64,000 bases of DNA from Lycium barbarum (GCF_019175385.1 NC_083348.1:49746950-49810949); one strand, 5' to 3'. Positions 37,546 through 49,560 are shown, counted from the stretch's first letter. Made by a program: numbers and translations. Notes: generated from the letters alone by a model not told the origin.

Positions 37546-39503
37546 CGAACAATGTCGGCTCGCCCACATAGCACCGAAATACGTCGGCTCGCCCATATAT
37601 CCCGCGTCCGGGCATCCCGCGTCCGGGATGATAACGCCAGCTGACCAGGTGGCAATGAAACATGTTTCCCTTCCCATCCCCCATGTATCCCTTCCCCCAC
37701 CCCATGTACATATACATATGTCATATAAGCATGCAGGAGAGCCCAAAGAAAATCATGTATCCATCGGAGTAACGTAAGGTCGGTGACCTCCGATTACATT
37801 ATGGAATAACCGTGATCGCTTTGCCTCACCTTGAAGGAACGAGTATTTTAAGGCGAGACTATCGACGGAGAATAGCGTTGAATGAAACATAGAATGGAGT
37901 CATGGATGTCATAGAAGTCAATTCCTCTACTTTGGAATCTTTAGAAGATAGTGTCATAACCAAGGAATAGAATTAAAGATCAAGAACTAGTTTAACACTT
38001 TCATATTCACTTTGGATTCTTAACTTAGGACTCTCAGTCATGGAATCATTCTTGTCATACTTATCATAGACACATTCTCTTCCTTACATCATCATTATCA
38101 TTATCATCATAGAAATATTCTCATTAGAGTGGGTGCAGTACTTGTCGCTTGATAAACGGAACAAGGATCAAAAGTTTCCTTTGGATTCTACTCCAAAATA
38201 AGTCAAACGGAACAATAAGGAAAATCCGGGAACAATGGGCCCACCTCGGATCAAATGAGGCGGCGTACAAAATTTACGTATATTACATCCCATGACGTCA
38301 CTTGTGAGAGTTTTTAAGGTGGTCGGGTCTCATTTGTGTAAGTTCTAGATATCTAGGCAATTCTTCCAACTATTCATGAATATCTAATTCAATTCTTCTG
38401 AATGAAAAAGGGGTAACTTTAGGTGCGGATTCCGGAGAATAGAGTTGTCCCCGAGGCTCGTATCCACCCTAGTATGCCTAAGACATGCCAAGGAAGGAAG
38501 GGTAAAGCCTTACATACCTTTTTCCGCTTCTTACGCTCCTCCAAATCCAAGTTCCAATTCCTCCAAAATCTACATTTGGTCACATTTACCAAGCATTAAT
38601 TAGGGCATTTAGAAGTTGATTCTTAAGTAACACTTTGTCTACCGAAATTTCGGCAGCACTTCCCCTATAAATACACCATCTCCAAAACTTCAACTTAGCC
38701 AATTTTAACCAACAACAATCCGGGAATTCAACCCGGCCAAACTATCAACAACAATGCCAACAATCATACTAACAATTTCAATAATCAACCCAAGATACAT
38801 TCTAACAACTTAATCAATATACTACTTCCTTCAAGACCTTCCAACTCCAATAAAAACAATAATAACCTTATAATTTATATTCCAACAACACCATACTAAC
38901 ATCATTGTCTTCCATCCATGTAAGAACATTATATTCAATTAACGTAGGCTTCTAAAACAAGTCTCCAACTACTAAAATTTCACTAAAACTATTAAGCATT
39001 CATTAACAACATAGAGTCCACAACACAACAACAACCAAAACACTACATAAATTCAATTCATCATATCTCACAAGATCACCTCTATTTTCGGCCACAACAA
39101 CAACATTCATGTTCCATGCATTTTCATCCATTTCTATACATTACACCAACAACCAAAAGACTAAATAAAACTTGTCCATCATCACTACACAATACCACAC
39201 ATACACGGCCACACTTAGCATGTACACGGCCACAACACAAATTCCATATTCTCATGAATTTCATTCATTTTTCCATACAACAACATATATAAACCATCCA
39301 CAACACACAAAAGAAGATGAAACCTTACCTTTCTCCTTTGATTCTTCACTTGGCTAAAATTATAACCTTGCAAGAATATGTGTTCTACTTGCTCCAACAA
39401 CTCTTCCATGTCATAGAGGACCCTCCAATTGATAGGAATACTTGAAGAAAAATATTTTCCTCCTTCACACCCTCTTGGCCTTGTTTGGCCGAATTCCCCT
39501 TCT

Positions 39504-39543
39504 TCTTTTTTTTTTTTTCCTTTCTTTCTTTCTTTCTTTCTCT
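39504..39543. repeat. Poly-T and (CTTT)n tract
   Basis: Ten or more T followed by about six TTTC units within S2. Confidence 0.9.
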
Positions 39544-40070
39544 CCAAATTCTCTAGAGTTTCCATGAGAATTATGACTAATAAGTCATATATATAGTTAG
39601 CTCCCTCCACTTTTACTTATTTATGTTTAGGTCCCTCAAGTATGTCCACATGTCCCCCTTCTTCCTTCTCTAGAATTTTCTTCTATTTTCTTGAAATTTC
39701 TCAAACTCAACAAAGAAGACTAAGTGTCTTCCTATGGAAGCTTTGGTCCATACATTTTGTTTTACTTACAATTAGCCCCCATTAATTAAAAATATGGCAC
39801 ACCACACGGCCAACATGGCATCTTCAAAAATTCTCTTGAACATTTTGTGAAATCCCCATTTTGCCCCTGGACTTCCACAATATTACCATGTGCCATTTTG
39901 CGAATTTCCCTTTTTACCCTTAACCTTTCTCAATATTTCCATACAATAATATTCATAAATAATATTCATCACCAACTTATACATTAAAACAATTTTTGAA
40001 GATGGTCATTCCCTCAACTTTTCCACGACTACCTTGAAATCTCCGAACGTATAAAATACGGGATATAACA

Positions 40071-41807
40071 TAATCGCAGCCAATTCGAGATCATGAGTTG
40101 GGTAGTTCTTTTCATGTTTCTGCAGCTGTCTCGAAGCATAAGCAATGACTCTACCATGCTGCATTAACACACATCCTAGCCCAACACCGAAAGCATCACA
40201 GTACACTACATAACCATCTGGCCCTTCTGGAAGTGTTAAGACCGGAGCTGAGGTCAATCTGTCTTTCAACTCTGGGAATCTGCGTTCAAAAGCAACATTC
40301 CACCGAAATTTAGCTGACTTCTGGATTAGCTTCGTCAATGGGGTTGAAATAGATGAGAAGCCCTTTACCAATCTTCTATAATAACCTGCCAAACCCAGAA
40401 AACTACGGACATCTGTAGGCGTCGAGGCGTCGTCCAAGTCTTCGCAGCTTCAATTTTCTGAGTATCGACGAGAATACCATCATTTGAAATAACATGGCCC
40501 AGAAATGTTACGGAATTCAGCCAAAACTCGCACTTTGAAAATTTTGCATATAATTCGCGAGCTCGATGGATTCCAAGAACAATTTACAAATGATCTGTAT
40601 GTTCTGATTCCGTGCGAGAGTATACCAAGATGTCATCAATAAATACTATCACGAACAAATCCAAGAGTGGCCTGAATACATTATTCATCAAATTCATAAA
40701 CACGGTCGGAGCATTAGTCAGCCCAAACGACATTACTCGGAACTCATAGTGGCCATATCTCGTTCTGAAAGCTGTTTTGGGAATATCTTCTTCTCTAACC
40801 CTCACTTGATGATAACCTGACCTCAAGTCTATTTTAGAAAACCACTCGGCACCCCGTAGCTAATCGAATAAGTCATCAATCCTTGGGAGAGGATATTTGT
40901 TCTTTATCGTCACTTTGTTCAACTGCCTGTAATCGATGCACATTCATAGAGATCCGTCTTTCTTTCTCACGAACAAGACTGGTGCTCCCCACGGCGATGA
41001 ACTGGGTCTAATAAACCCCTTCTCGAGCAAGGCTTTCAACTGTGCCTTTAGCTCTTTCAATTCTGCTAGATCCATTCGATAAGGAGGAATAGAAATAGGC
41101 TTGGTGTCCGGAAACACATCAATGGCGAAATCAATTTCTCTTTCTGGAGGAAGGCCTGGAAGTTCATCAGGAAATACATCTGGGAATTCATTCACTATCG
41201 GAACTGATTGGAAAGTTGGCGACTTTGCTTCAGTGTCATGAACTCGAACTAGAAGATAAATATAGCCCTTGGCTATTATCTTTCTTGCCTTAAGGTAGGA
41301 AATAAACCAACCTTTTAGAGATGCTGCATTACCCTTCTATTCAAGCACGGGCTCTCCCAGAAATTGGAATCGAACTACTTTCAATCGGCAATCAACATTA
41401 GCATAACATGATGCCAACCAATCCATACCCATAATCACATCAAAATCTAACATTTCCAGCTCAATCAAATCAGCTTTGGTCTGGCGATCACATATCACAC
41501 TTACACAATTTTTATACACTTGTCTAGCTATCACGGGATCACCAACCAGAGTAGATACCTCAAAAGGTTTGATTGGCTCAGGTTTCACCCCAACACAACC
41601 AGCAACATATGGAGTAATATAAGAGAATGTAGAACCCGGATCTATCAATGCATACACATCACAGGAAAATACGGATAATGTACCTGTAACCACATTCGGG
41701 GAGGACTCAAGATCCTGTCGTCCCGCTAAAGAATACACACGGGGCTGAGTGGCACCTGAAGTAGATGCTACCCCTCTGCCTCTGCCACTACCTCGACCTG
41801 CTAACAT
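40071..41807 (-). pseudogene. pol: Element C pol, 5' part: protease, RT, RNase H start
   Basis: The protease segment has YALIDPGSTFSYITPY. Next come [38 protein letters not shown] and, after a stop, [21 protein letters not shown] continues with [29 protein letters not shown] and [10 protein letters not shown]. RNase H begins with [20 protein letters not shown] and ends DLELAAI at the S2 junction. Stops occur at about 41336 and 40942, and a frameshift near 40440. The aspartates of the RT active site are kept. Confidence 0.9.
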
Positions 41808-43076
41808 CTGGAAAGCCTACCCTGCCGGGCGCACTGAGGAAGAACCAGCTGCTGAACCTGTGGGCTTAACCCCACCTCTAGCATACCACGAGGGACAATC
41901 TCGCATCAAATGCCCAGTCTATCCACAAACATAGCAAGCATCTGTGTCCTGGCGACATAGCCCTGAGTGATATTTTTGGCACCGGCTACATCGTGAACTG
42001 GTGGTCTCCTCTGACTATAATCACCCCCAAACTGAGAACCCGAAGCTCTCAAACTCTGACCCTGTCTTGAAGGAAAAGAGCGATCAAATATCCTATCTGC
42101 AAATCGTGGAGGCGCACTAGTCACTGACTGGCCTGGATGTCAGGAATAAGTCTGCCTCGATCCCCCTCTATAGTCGTTACCTGTCCCCATAGATCTGGCC
42201 CGCTTGCTTTGCCTTCTAACAATATCACGATCACTCTTTTGTGGTTGTTGTCGTCCCTATAAGTTCTGGGCATGGGCTTGTATTCGGGAAATATCCATCC
42301 CTTCTTGCAACGAAGCCGTCAAGCAATCTTTGAACAAATGTGGCCCCAAACCACTCACAAATCTATGTACCCGATCTCCCATGTCGGCCACCATAGTCGG
42401 GGCATATCTAGCCAAAGAATTAAATTGCATGCTATACTCCCGGGCACTCATATTTCCTTGCTTCAAATTTAAAAATCTATCAGCTCTAGCTCGGCGGACC
42501 TCGGGTGGCAAATAGTGACGGATAAAAGCATCTACAAATTCTTGCCATACGGGTGGAGGCGCATTCTCTTGTCTCGATGCTATCCAATTATAATACCACA
42601 ATACCGCCCCATCTCGGAGTCTATACGATGCCAACTCTACGGATTCGGTCTCGGAAGGATGAATACTTTTTTAATGTCCTCAACATCTCATCTATGAAGC
42701 CTTACGGGTCTTCATCCGGCTTTGACCCGAAAAACTCATGAGGATTCAAACTCATAAAGTCATGGGCTCGGATACTAGCTGACCGATCACTTGGGCTCGC
42801 ATTCTGCCGCTGTGCCTGAGCGGCAACCAACTGTGTCAATAGATGTATGGTCTCGGTCACTTGTTGACCCGAAGCAACCGGTGGAGGAATTGGAGCTGGA
42901 GCTCCTCCTTGTCCTTCCACATTAGGCGGGGTGGAGGAAGTATTAGATAGGGCCTCATTATGTGACTCGCCCTCTTCTACATTCATGGGCGGCTCTCTTT
43001 CTACCCGCCTTTTTGTCGTAGTCTTGCCCTTCTGGGCGGCTGTAGCTTTTCCCTTTGGCAGCATTTCTGAAATCAT
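41808..43076 (-). pseudogene. gag: Element C gag
   Basis: Start at 43076 (MISEMLPKGKATAAQ), then QLVAAQAQRQN, a segment ending FFGSKPDEDP, stop TAA (42702-42704), a frameshift near 42670, then MASYRLRDGAVLWYYNWI, FVDAFIRHYLPPEVRRAR and RYAPTMVADMGDRVHRF. The zinc knuckle near 41895-41940 reads CYVCG, stop, TGHLMRDC, so its Q codon is a stop. It is not functional. Confidence 0.88.
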
Positions 43077-43254
43077 AACACACTATTAGGAGGGGAAGAT
43101 CTTATAAGACAGCTCTATCGCACGATCTCTTAAGAAGAAAGATGGTCGTTTTTCCTAAATGCCCTGTAGCCTCCTGTTTATTGATATGGCGCGCAACACA
43201 CCATAAACAAGACTCAACTAGACACCGTTCGTAGACACTTCCTAGGACTGAACT

Positions 43255-43267
43255 ACTCTGATACCAC
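43255..43267 (-). other. Primer binding site of element C
   Basis: The minus strand reads GTGGTATCAGAGT three bases after the 5' LTR, nearly perfect for initiator tRNA-Met (TGGTATCAGAGC). Confidence 0.85.
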
Positions 43268-45342
43268 TTTTGTCACGACCTGACTAGGGGCCGCGACGGG
43301 TACCCGGGGCTAACCACCGAGCACCGCTCATTCTACTACTTATCATGCTCGTTAATCGTTCTTGTATAAAATTCATACTCAAATTATAAGAAAATCATCT
43401 TTCATTAGGAAAACTTAAATACTTTTATATGCATAAGCCTTTCGGCCATCAAAATAATATATATACATAGTAGCAACCTCGTGAGACCAAACAACCCACA
43501 CTGCGTATCTACGAGCCTCTACTGAAGTACTAGACATAAGGACGGGACAGGACCCCGTCGTGCCCAACATATACAAATGTACACAAAAGAATAATCAAGC
43601 ACCTCCGGAACAAAGGAGTGCTTTCAATCAGCTATCAGCTCCTACGAGTCTGGATCAAGCTCGCCTCCCTGTCTACCTGTGGGCATGAACACAGCGTCCA
43701 AAGAAAACGGACGTCAGTACGAACGTTGTACTGAGTATGTAAAACAGGAATGAAATAAATATAATAGAAGGATCATGAGCCATAAGAGAAAGATATAACC
43801 TGCATGAGTGTCATAGGCAAATACATTTCGTACATATGTCATATTTTACATAATTGTGGTACATATGTCATCACATCACATATATCTTCATATTATAATC
43901 CTCATCGTTAACCCGCGTCCGGGTAACCATCATATGCCGCCCACTAGTGGTGATCATGCCCGGCCCTTTAGGCTCGGTGTAAGCATAGCAGCCCGCATTA
44001 GCGGTGACATGCCCGGCCATCTAGGCACGGTGGAATCACATGCAGCCCGCATTAGCGGTGACATGCCCGGCCATTTAGGCACGGTGGAATCATATCGTCA
44101 TGTAGTCAATCGTAACCCATCATTAATACACTTCTCATGAACATATCATAATCTTATCATAGCTTGATATTTTCATACATAACATAGGAATATTATAAGC
44201 TAGCATTATTGATCATCTTATAGACATACCATGACTTAGCATCATTTCATATTTATCATTAGGAGCATACATTAGGCTTTGAAGGCGACTATGGCTATGT
44301 CGGGGTGACGTAAGGTCGTGAACCCCCGATTATATTATGAACATTTATGAGTGTCCTGCCTCACCTCGAAGGAAATAGTATATAAGGTGAGTGTTAACAA
44401 TAATGACATCATTAACGTTATAGGAGCATCATATCATGAACTTTAGAATCTCTATACTTTTACTCATCATCATCATTATCATTCTCGTATGTAGTTTGGT
44501 ATATTTACGGACTCATAAGCTCCATCATAAAGGAGGATCATGGAAAGCTTGAAGGATTCATGCCTTTGAAGGAAGGGATTAGCCTTACATACCTTTGTCG
44601 TTTAACTAGTCTATCGCTTGCTTGTTCTCCTTTAATGCACTCGTTCTACCTTCAAGAGAATTCGTATCGTCATTAGCTAACAATTACAAGAACGGCTTAC
44701 TAAAGCTAGAGAAAATTGGGAAGCATTTCCTTTGTTTCTACTACTTTTCCCATGTTCTAAATCAACTCCCAAACGTTCACCACAACATTCACAATATTGC
44801 AAACAACAATCATCATTTATCTACATTTACCACAATTCACCATTTCTCTTCAATTTCCCCCCAATTTATGGTTATAGCTCATTATCGCGTTTTCTCATAT
44901 ATAATACTTATTCCATAGTATAAATGTCATTTATAACATATTCACAATCACAACATACCAACATTCATGATTCACCCCAACCACTATTCAACAATGACAC
45001 TATTCACTCATTTATGACCCATTTTCTATGTCTTTCTACAATTCAAGTGTCTTATCCTTCCAATACCTTAAACAACATGGTATGGTCATGAAACTTTCAT
45101 GAAACTTGCCTTAGATATTGTAGAAACAAACCTTGAATGGAAATACTCTTCTAGCACCAAAACCCTATTTCACTTCTCTTGGGATTTCTTGGCTTGGATG
45201 ACTTTCACTAGGTTTCATACACTTGTTTTCATGGATTGAAGTAGTTGATCATGGATTTCCTTTTATTTTCTTGTGGCTGAATGTTAGCGAGTGCTATAGA
45301 GTTCTCTTAACTTGTGGAGTGAAAATGAAATGAGAGAGAGGT

Positions 45343-45351
45343 CCTTATATA
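45343..45351 (-). promoter_or_regulatory. TATA box of the C 5' LTR
   Basis: The minus strand reads TATATAAGG, about 30 bases downstream of the palindrome cluster at 45379-45535. Confidence 0.65.
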
Positions 45352-45378
45352 AATTCACAATCTGTCCCGACCAGAACA

Positions 45379-45535
45379 TACGGACCAACATACGGTCCCG
45401 TATGTTTTTCACTGACCGTATGTCTGGACCGTATGTTTGGTCCAGTGAAGTATGCCATTCTGGGCTGAACCTACGGCTGGACATACGGTCCGTGTATTTT
45501 ATATGGCCAGTATGTCTGGCCGTATAATGTCCAGT
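45379..45535. promoter_or_regulatory. Palindrome cluster, C 5' LTR
   Basis: ACATACGGTCCCGTATGT-type and GGACCGTATGTTTGGTCC-type palindromes. The first has gained a C compared with the 3' LTR copy. Confidence 0.6.
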
Positions 45536-45808
45536 TGTCCGGGACTTGTTCTCGTCGACTCGTTTGATCTCCGATCCTTATGGAACCTTCTTGACACTTG
45601 TTTAACACCTCAATACCAATCTAAGGGACGTCATTACTCGTCTCTAAGACATCATTATGCCACCATTAACTCGTCGTCCATAATTCTTACCCGACGCGCA
45701 ACATATCCCTCGCTTTCCTCGATAACCTTCTTTGTCAAACTTCTTCCTATACATCAAATGTATTTGAATCTAGGTTAGGACCATCAAATGCTATCTCTTA
45801 CTTATCAA

Positions 45809-46082
45809 GAGCCTGTTTGGATGGGCTTATGCCTATAAGCTGCAAACAGCTTATAAGCTAAAAAAAATAAGTTGGGGTAGTCTAACTTATTTTTTTTGGC
45901 TTATAAGCTGTTTTCAGCTTATAAGCTGCTTTAGATAAGCTAAGTCAAATGGGTCCAATTATTTTTTTGAGCTTATTTTAAGCACAAAATGACTTTAAGC
46001 TGACCAGCCAAACACTCAAAAAAGCTGAAAACAGCTTATAAGCAACTTATAAGCAACTTTATAAGCCAATCCAAACGGGCTC
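45809..46082. mobile_element. 274-bp MITE, Tourist-like
   Basis: Terminal inverted repeats GAGCCTGTTTGGATGGGCTT and (reverse complement of the right end) GAGCCCGTTTGGATTGGCTT. The flanking 3-bp duplicate CAA is at 45806-45808 and 46083-46085. The other C LTR has the empty site (TTATCAAATCATC). The interior has repeated AGCTTATAAGC palindromes. The 3-bp duplicate suggests the PIF/Harbinger superfamily, but the family call is tentative. Confidence 0.88.
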
Positions 46083-46162
46083 CAAATCATCATATACATC
46101 GTACTCTTCGCTAGCCTATTCACTGTACGCTAACGGGGAATTTTCCAAGGTGTAACATTATA

Positions 46163-46376
46163 ACTCAAATGATACGAAATCTTCCCAAAACATGACACAA
46201 ATTCCAATTTCTTCAACGAACTTACTTCTGCCGATTCATATGACTCCAAAACCTTAAGGTAAATACTTAAAATTATTAAATACCCTCCTTAACCTTGCAA
46301 GGGCCTCAGGTCCACTTTAGGCGTGCGTTAGTTTACTCATAATGAAAACGACACAAATTTTCCAAAGTGTAGAACA
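46163..46376 (-). repeat. Element D 5' LTR, segment right of element C
   Basis: It continues the D LTR (AACTCAAATGATACGAAATC; compare 29811-29830) and ends CCAAAGTGTAGAACA. Beyond it, 46377-46515 is unassigned sequence with no gene. Confidence 0.8.
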
Positions 46377-46515
46377 ATTTTTAATTATAGTCGTTGTACT
46401 AATTACCTTCGGTTTCCTTGAATACCTTCGTAAAAAGTCATCATGATGCCACAATCTTTGTTACTCTCAAGACCGTTTGACCATCTCTTCCGCGAGGTGA
46501 CCCAATCGACCGGAG

Positions 46516-46778
46516 TGATGGAAAATATTTTATTGATAAACTCTATGAATCTCTGAATGCATGTTCTCTACAATCTCCACAATCACTCTTCTTCTCTCTT
46601 GTTATGAAAATAGCTAGCAGCACCCCTATTTATAATAGTATGAAACCTACTTTAACTCAAAATAGAAAAACCTATTCCTATATTAATTTGACTATAAATT
46701 TTAACTAGACATGAATTAAAATGTCCAATCCTAACCAATTCTGGTTTCCTATATAACTTTTAATTATTATTTCCAACA
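46516..46778 (-). repeat. 3' LTR of the small element
   Basis: TGATGGAAAATATTTTATTG to TTATTTCCAACA. It pairs with 48310-48548 with small indels. Confidence 0.88.
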
Positions 46779-46831
46779 TTCTCCCGTAATTCAAAATTGT
46801 ATATCCAATTTTTAATCCACTTGTCACCATC

Positions 46832-48045
46832 TTCAAATTTTGTTGAAGCACATAAGCAGCAACCCCGTTGATGCACTTGTCACTAACCATCAATCAATTA
46901 TTGAAGCATTTTCTCTTCAACCTTCACAATCGTTGGAGCACTTTCTCTCCAGCATTTCAATTGTTGATGCACTTTCTCATCAACCTTCAATTGTTGAAGC
47001 ACTTTCTTTTCAACTTATAATTGTTGGTGCACTTTATCTCCAACTTTCTAATTTTGTTGAACCACTTTCTCTTCGGCCTTCACAATCGTTGGACCACTTT
47101 CTCTCCAACATTCTAATTTGTTGATGTACTTTCTCATCAACCTTCAATTCTTGAAGCACTTTCTCTTCAACCTTCACAATCGTTGGAGCACTTTCTCTCC
47201 AGCATTTCAATTGTTGATGCACTTTCTCATCAGCCTTCAATTGTTGAAGCACTTTCTCTTCAACCTTCAATTGTTGGAGCACTTTCTCTCCAACATTCTA
47301 ATTTTGTTGGAGCACTTTATCTTCAACTGTTGGAGCACTTTCTCTCCAACATCCTAATTCGTTGATGCACTTGCTTATCAACCTTCAATTGTTGAAGCAC
47401 TTTTCTCTTCAACCTTCACAATCGTTGGAGCACTTTCTCTCCAACATTTCAATTGTTGATGCACTTTCTCATCAACCTTCAATTGTTGAAGAACTTTCTC
47501 TTCAACCTTCAATTGTTGGAGCACTTTATCTCCAGCTTTCCAATTTCGTTGAAGCACTTTCTCTTCAACATTTACAATTGTTGGACGACTTTCTCCTACA
47601 TTCTAATTTATTGATGTACTTTCTTATCAACCTTCAATTGTTGAAGCACTTTCTCTTCAACCTTCACAATCGTCGGTGCACTTTCTTTCCAACATTCCAA
47701 TTGTTGATGCACTTTCTCATCAACTTTCAATTGTTGGAGCACTTTCTCTCCAACATTCCAATTTTGTTGAAGCACTTTATCTTTGATGCACTTTCTTATC
47801 AACCTTCAGTTGTTGAAGCCCTTTTCTCATCAACCTTTACAATCGTTGGAGTACTTTCTCTCCAACATTCCAATTGTTGATGCACTTTCTTATCAAACTT
47901 CAATTATTGAAGCACTTTCTCTTCAACCTTCAATTGTTGGAGCACTTTCTCTCCAACATTCCAATTTTGTTGATGCACTTTCTCATCAACTTTCAATTAT
48001 TGGAGCACTTTCGCTCCAACCGTTGAAGCACTTTCTCTTCAACCT
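46832..48045. repeat. Array of about 40 covarying hairpins
   Basis: Units of 22 bases recur every 23-33 bases: GTTGGAG CACTTTCT CTCCAAC, GTTGAAG CACTTTCT CTTCAAC, and GTTGATG CACTTTCT CATCAAC. The loop is nearly constant while both arms change together. The three types mostly cycle in the order GATG, GAAG, GGAG. Linkers are AATT-rich (CTTCAATT, ATTCCAATT, CTTCACAATC). Clear examples begin at 47213, 47243, 47273, 47361, 47454, 47702, 47732, 47936 and 47969. Spacing is not a multiple of three, so neither strand keeps a long frame, although the minus strand reads a decapeptide-like VEEKVLQQLK pattern locally. Confidence 0.9.
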
Positions 48046-48167
48046 TCAATTTTGCTAGTTTCTTCCTCTTCCTCTTATGCCATATTTTCTTGCACCTCTT
48101 TAAACATGCAATATTTTTCGTAATCATTTTCAGCATGATTATTTTTCATGCACATATCATTGGCCCA

Positions 48168-48226
48168 GTATTTTCCAACATAATCATTTGCCAGACGTTT
48201 TCCAACATAATCTTTGGCCAGACAGG
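48168..48226. repeat. Two-copy ~31-bp repeat
   Basis: CCAGTATTTTCCAACATAATC then ATTTGCCAGACGTTTTCCAAC, then ATAATCTTTGGCCAGAC. It lies between the hairpin array and the primer site. Confidence 0.6.
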
Positions 48227-48294
48227 CCGCATATACAGGTTATAGCCACTCGCCGACAGCAAAAGCTCTTTGATTCTCTACCAGGATCGTAAAA

Positions 48295-48306
48295 GCTCTG
48301 ATATCA
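48295..48306 (-). other. Primer binding site of the small element
   Basis: The minus strand reads TGATATCAGAGC, one mismatch from the initiator tRNA-Met complement, three bases from the LTR. Confidence 0.8.
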
Positions 48307-48309
48307 ATT

Positions 48310-48548
48310 TGATGGAAAATGTTTTATTGATAAACTCTATGAATCTCTGAATGCTCTCTACAATCTCTCTTGTTATGAAAATAGCTAGCAGCACCCCTTT
48401 TTATACTACTATGAAATCTACTTTAACTCAAAACAAGAAAACATATTCTTATATTAATTTGACTATAAATTCTAGCTAGACATGAATTAAAATATCAAAT
48501 CCTAACCAATTTTAATTTTTCTACAACTCTGAATTATTATTTCCAACA
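48310..48548 (-). repeat. 5' LTR of the small element
   Basis: TGATGGAAAATGTTTTATTG to TTATTTCCAACA. Confidence 0.88.
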
Positions 48549-49560
48549 CGAAGGCAATCCATGGTCCTCCGTGTATTATTCAGGACGGGTTTATATATCC
48601 GGTGCATTTTAACAATACATGAACATAGCCTTTATTCTATAAACGGAAAAGGGTCAGTTTTGCCCTTGTACTTTCACAAATAAGATATATTTGCCCTTCG
48701 TTACACTTTTATGATATATTATAACTTGTTGAAGGAATATATATAAACATTCCTTATTTGTGAAGGAAATAGAAAACATTCCCTAAATCCACCCCCTTCC
48801 CCGAATTAATTATTGAAACATCTTAACTATCTTAAAATTCTTAAAAGTTGAAGGAAATAGAAAACTTAAAGGTAATTTTATAAATAAAGATTACAATACT
48901 CTAAAGTTAAATGTAACACATTCACATGCCTCTTAGATTTACCTCTGTCGTTGATTCTCAAATTTGTTGTCCAACACTGTTATCTTTTTCTAAAAAAAAA
49001 TTAAAAACAAAAAGTTGAATGAGATAGATGCAAAAGGTTAGAAAATAATAGATAGTAGTAATAAGATTAGAGCTCCCACTTTTTTGAAAGGAGAGTGTAT
49101 TACGCATGTTTTTCCATTACAAAATCCAATATCCAATAGGTATATGTTTAACTTACCTCAAGTGTTCAATAGATACAATCCTTAGTTCAGGTGTCTAAAT
49201 AAAATAAAAAATATAGCAAGTTTAAGTGTCCATCTATATATTCAAACCTTTTCGAAATGGCTATTGATCAGGAAGTTTGTGAAAGTGAGTGCCACAGAGA
49301 ATCTGCAATCCTCAAAATATTGCTGCTCCTGACATGGTGTTATATAGGCCAAATTCAAGGTTCAAGTAGTCAGTTGTCCTTTTCTGAAATTACACCCAAT
49401 AATCTTGGAAATGATTGGTCAAATATACAAGACCATTCTTGTCAATCACCCCTAATACACTAATTTTGTTCAGCAATCCAATTTCTTTTTCTTTTAGGAA
49501 TTCGTCGAGAATATTGAGAGGTAGACTTTTTTTTTCCAAGAGTTCCATCCTTATGATGGA
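48549..49560. other. AT-rich stretch, no gene recognised
   Basis: About 1 kb without a supported gene. The motif AAAGGGTCAGTTTTGCCC (near 48645) resembles the ends of small nightshade interspersed repeats, and a similar motif in reverse lies near 52180. I could not define either repeat's borders. Confidence 0.5.

Larger units (their letters stand above)
36786..40070 (-). mobile_element. Solo LTR S2 inserted in pol of element C
   Basis: TGTCACACCCCGACC to CGGGATATAACA. The reverse complement of the right end matches the start of S1 (TGTTATATCCCG), and a block near 39840-39920 matches S1 near 8940-9020 in reverse. Flanks TAACT and TAATC are an imperfect 5-bp duplicate, and joining them restores the RNase H reading as in element B. 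There is no coding region or primer site, so it is a solo LTR. The hairpin is at 37203-37221 and the TCGGAG...CTCCGA stem at 37764-37793. Confidence 0.88.
32183..46157 (-). mobile_element. Element C: Ty3/gypsy chromovirus (Tekay/Del-like), nested in D
   Basis: LTRs at 32183-34784 and 43271-46157, a primer site, gag, pol and polypurine tract, all on the minus strand. The flanks are GTATA on the left and TTATA on the right, a 5-bp duplicate with one change. The D LTR reads through once C is removed. Pol is split by solo LTR S2 and the right LTR by a MITE. Gag and pol carry stops and frameshifts, so the copy is dead. Confidence 0.9.
43271..46157 (-). repeat. 5' LTR of element C, with MITE insertion
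   Basis: TGTCACGACCTGAC to GGTGTAACA. It matches 32183-34784 except for the MITE at 45809-46082 and its duplicate. Hairpin at 43715-43733, TCGGGG...CCCCGA stem at 44300-44329, TATA box at 45343-45351, palindrome cluster at 45379-45535. Confidence 0.92.
46516..48548 (-). mobile_element. Small non-autonomous LTR element (TRIM/LARD-like) with hairpin array
   Basis: Two LTRs of 263 and 239 bp (46516-46778, 48310-48548) start TGATGGAAAAT and end TTTCCAACA on the plus strand. Flanks CGGAG and CGAAG are a 5-bp duplicate with one change. On the minus strand, a primer site (TGATATCAGAGC) follows the right LTR, and a purine-rich ACGGGAGAA precedes the left LTR, fixing the sense as minus. There is no gag or pol. 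The 1.5-kb interior is mostly an array of about 40 hairpins. The LTR style (TGTTGGAAATAATAATT on the sense strand) resembles small copia-type non-autonomous elements, but the superfamily is uncertain. Confidence 0.85.

Noticed and set aside
39172..39610. Open frames of 61 and 131 codons in S2
   Set aside because: Low-complexity A/C-rich and CTTT-repeat DNA inside a solo LTR, not shared with S1.
47362..47880. 172-codon plus-strand open frame and its neighbours over the hairpin array
   Set aside because: It runs antisense to the element's primer-site-defined sense, consists only of hairpin units read through, and frames change with unit spacing.
46832..48045. Possible CRISPR-like or satellite array
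   Set aside because: This is a plant genome, spacers are not unique, and the array is bounded by LTRs and a primer site.
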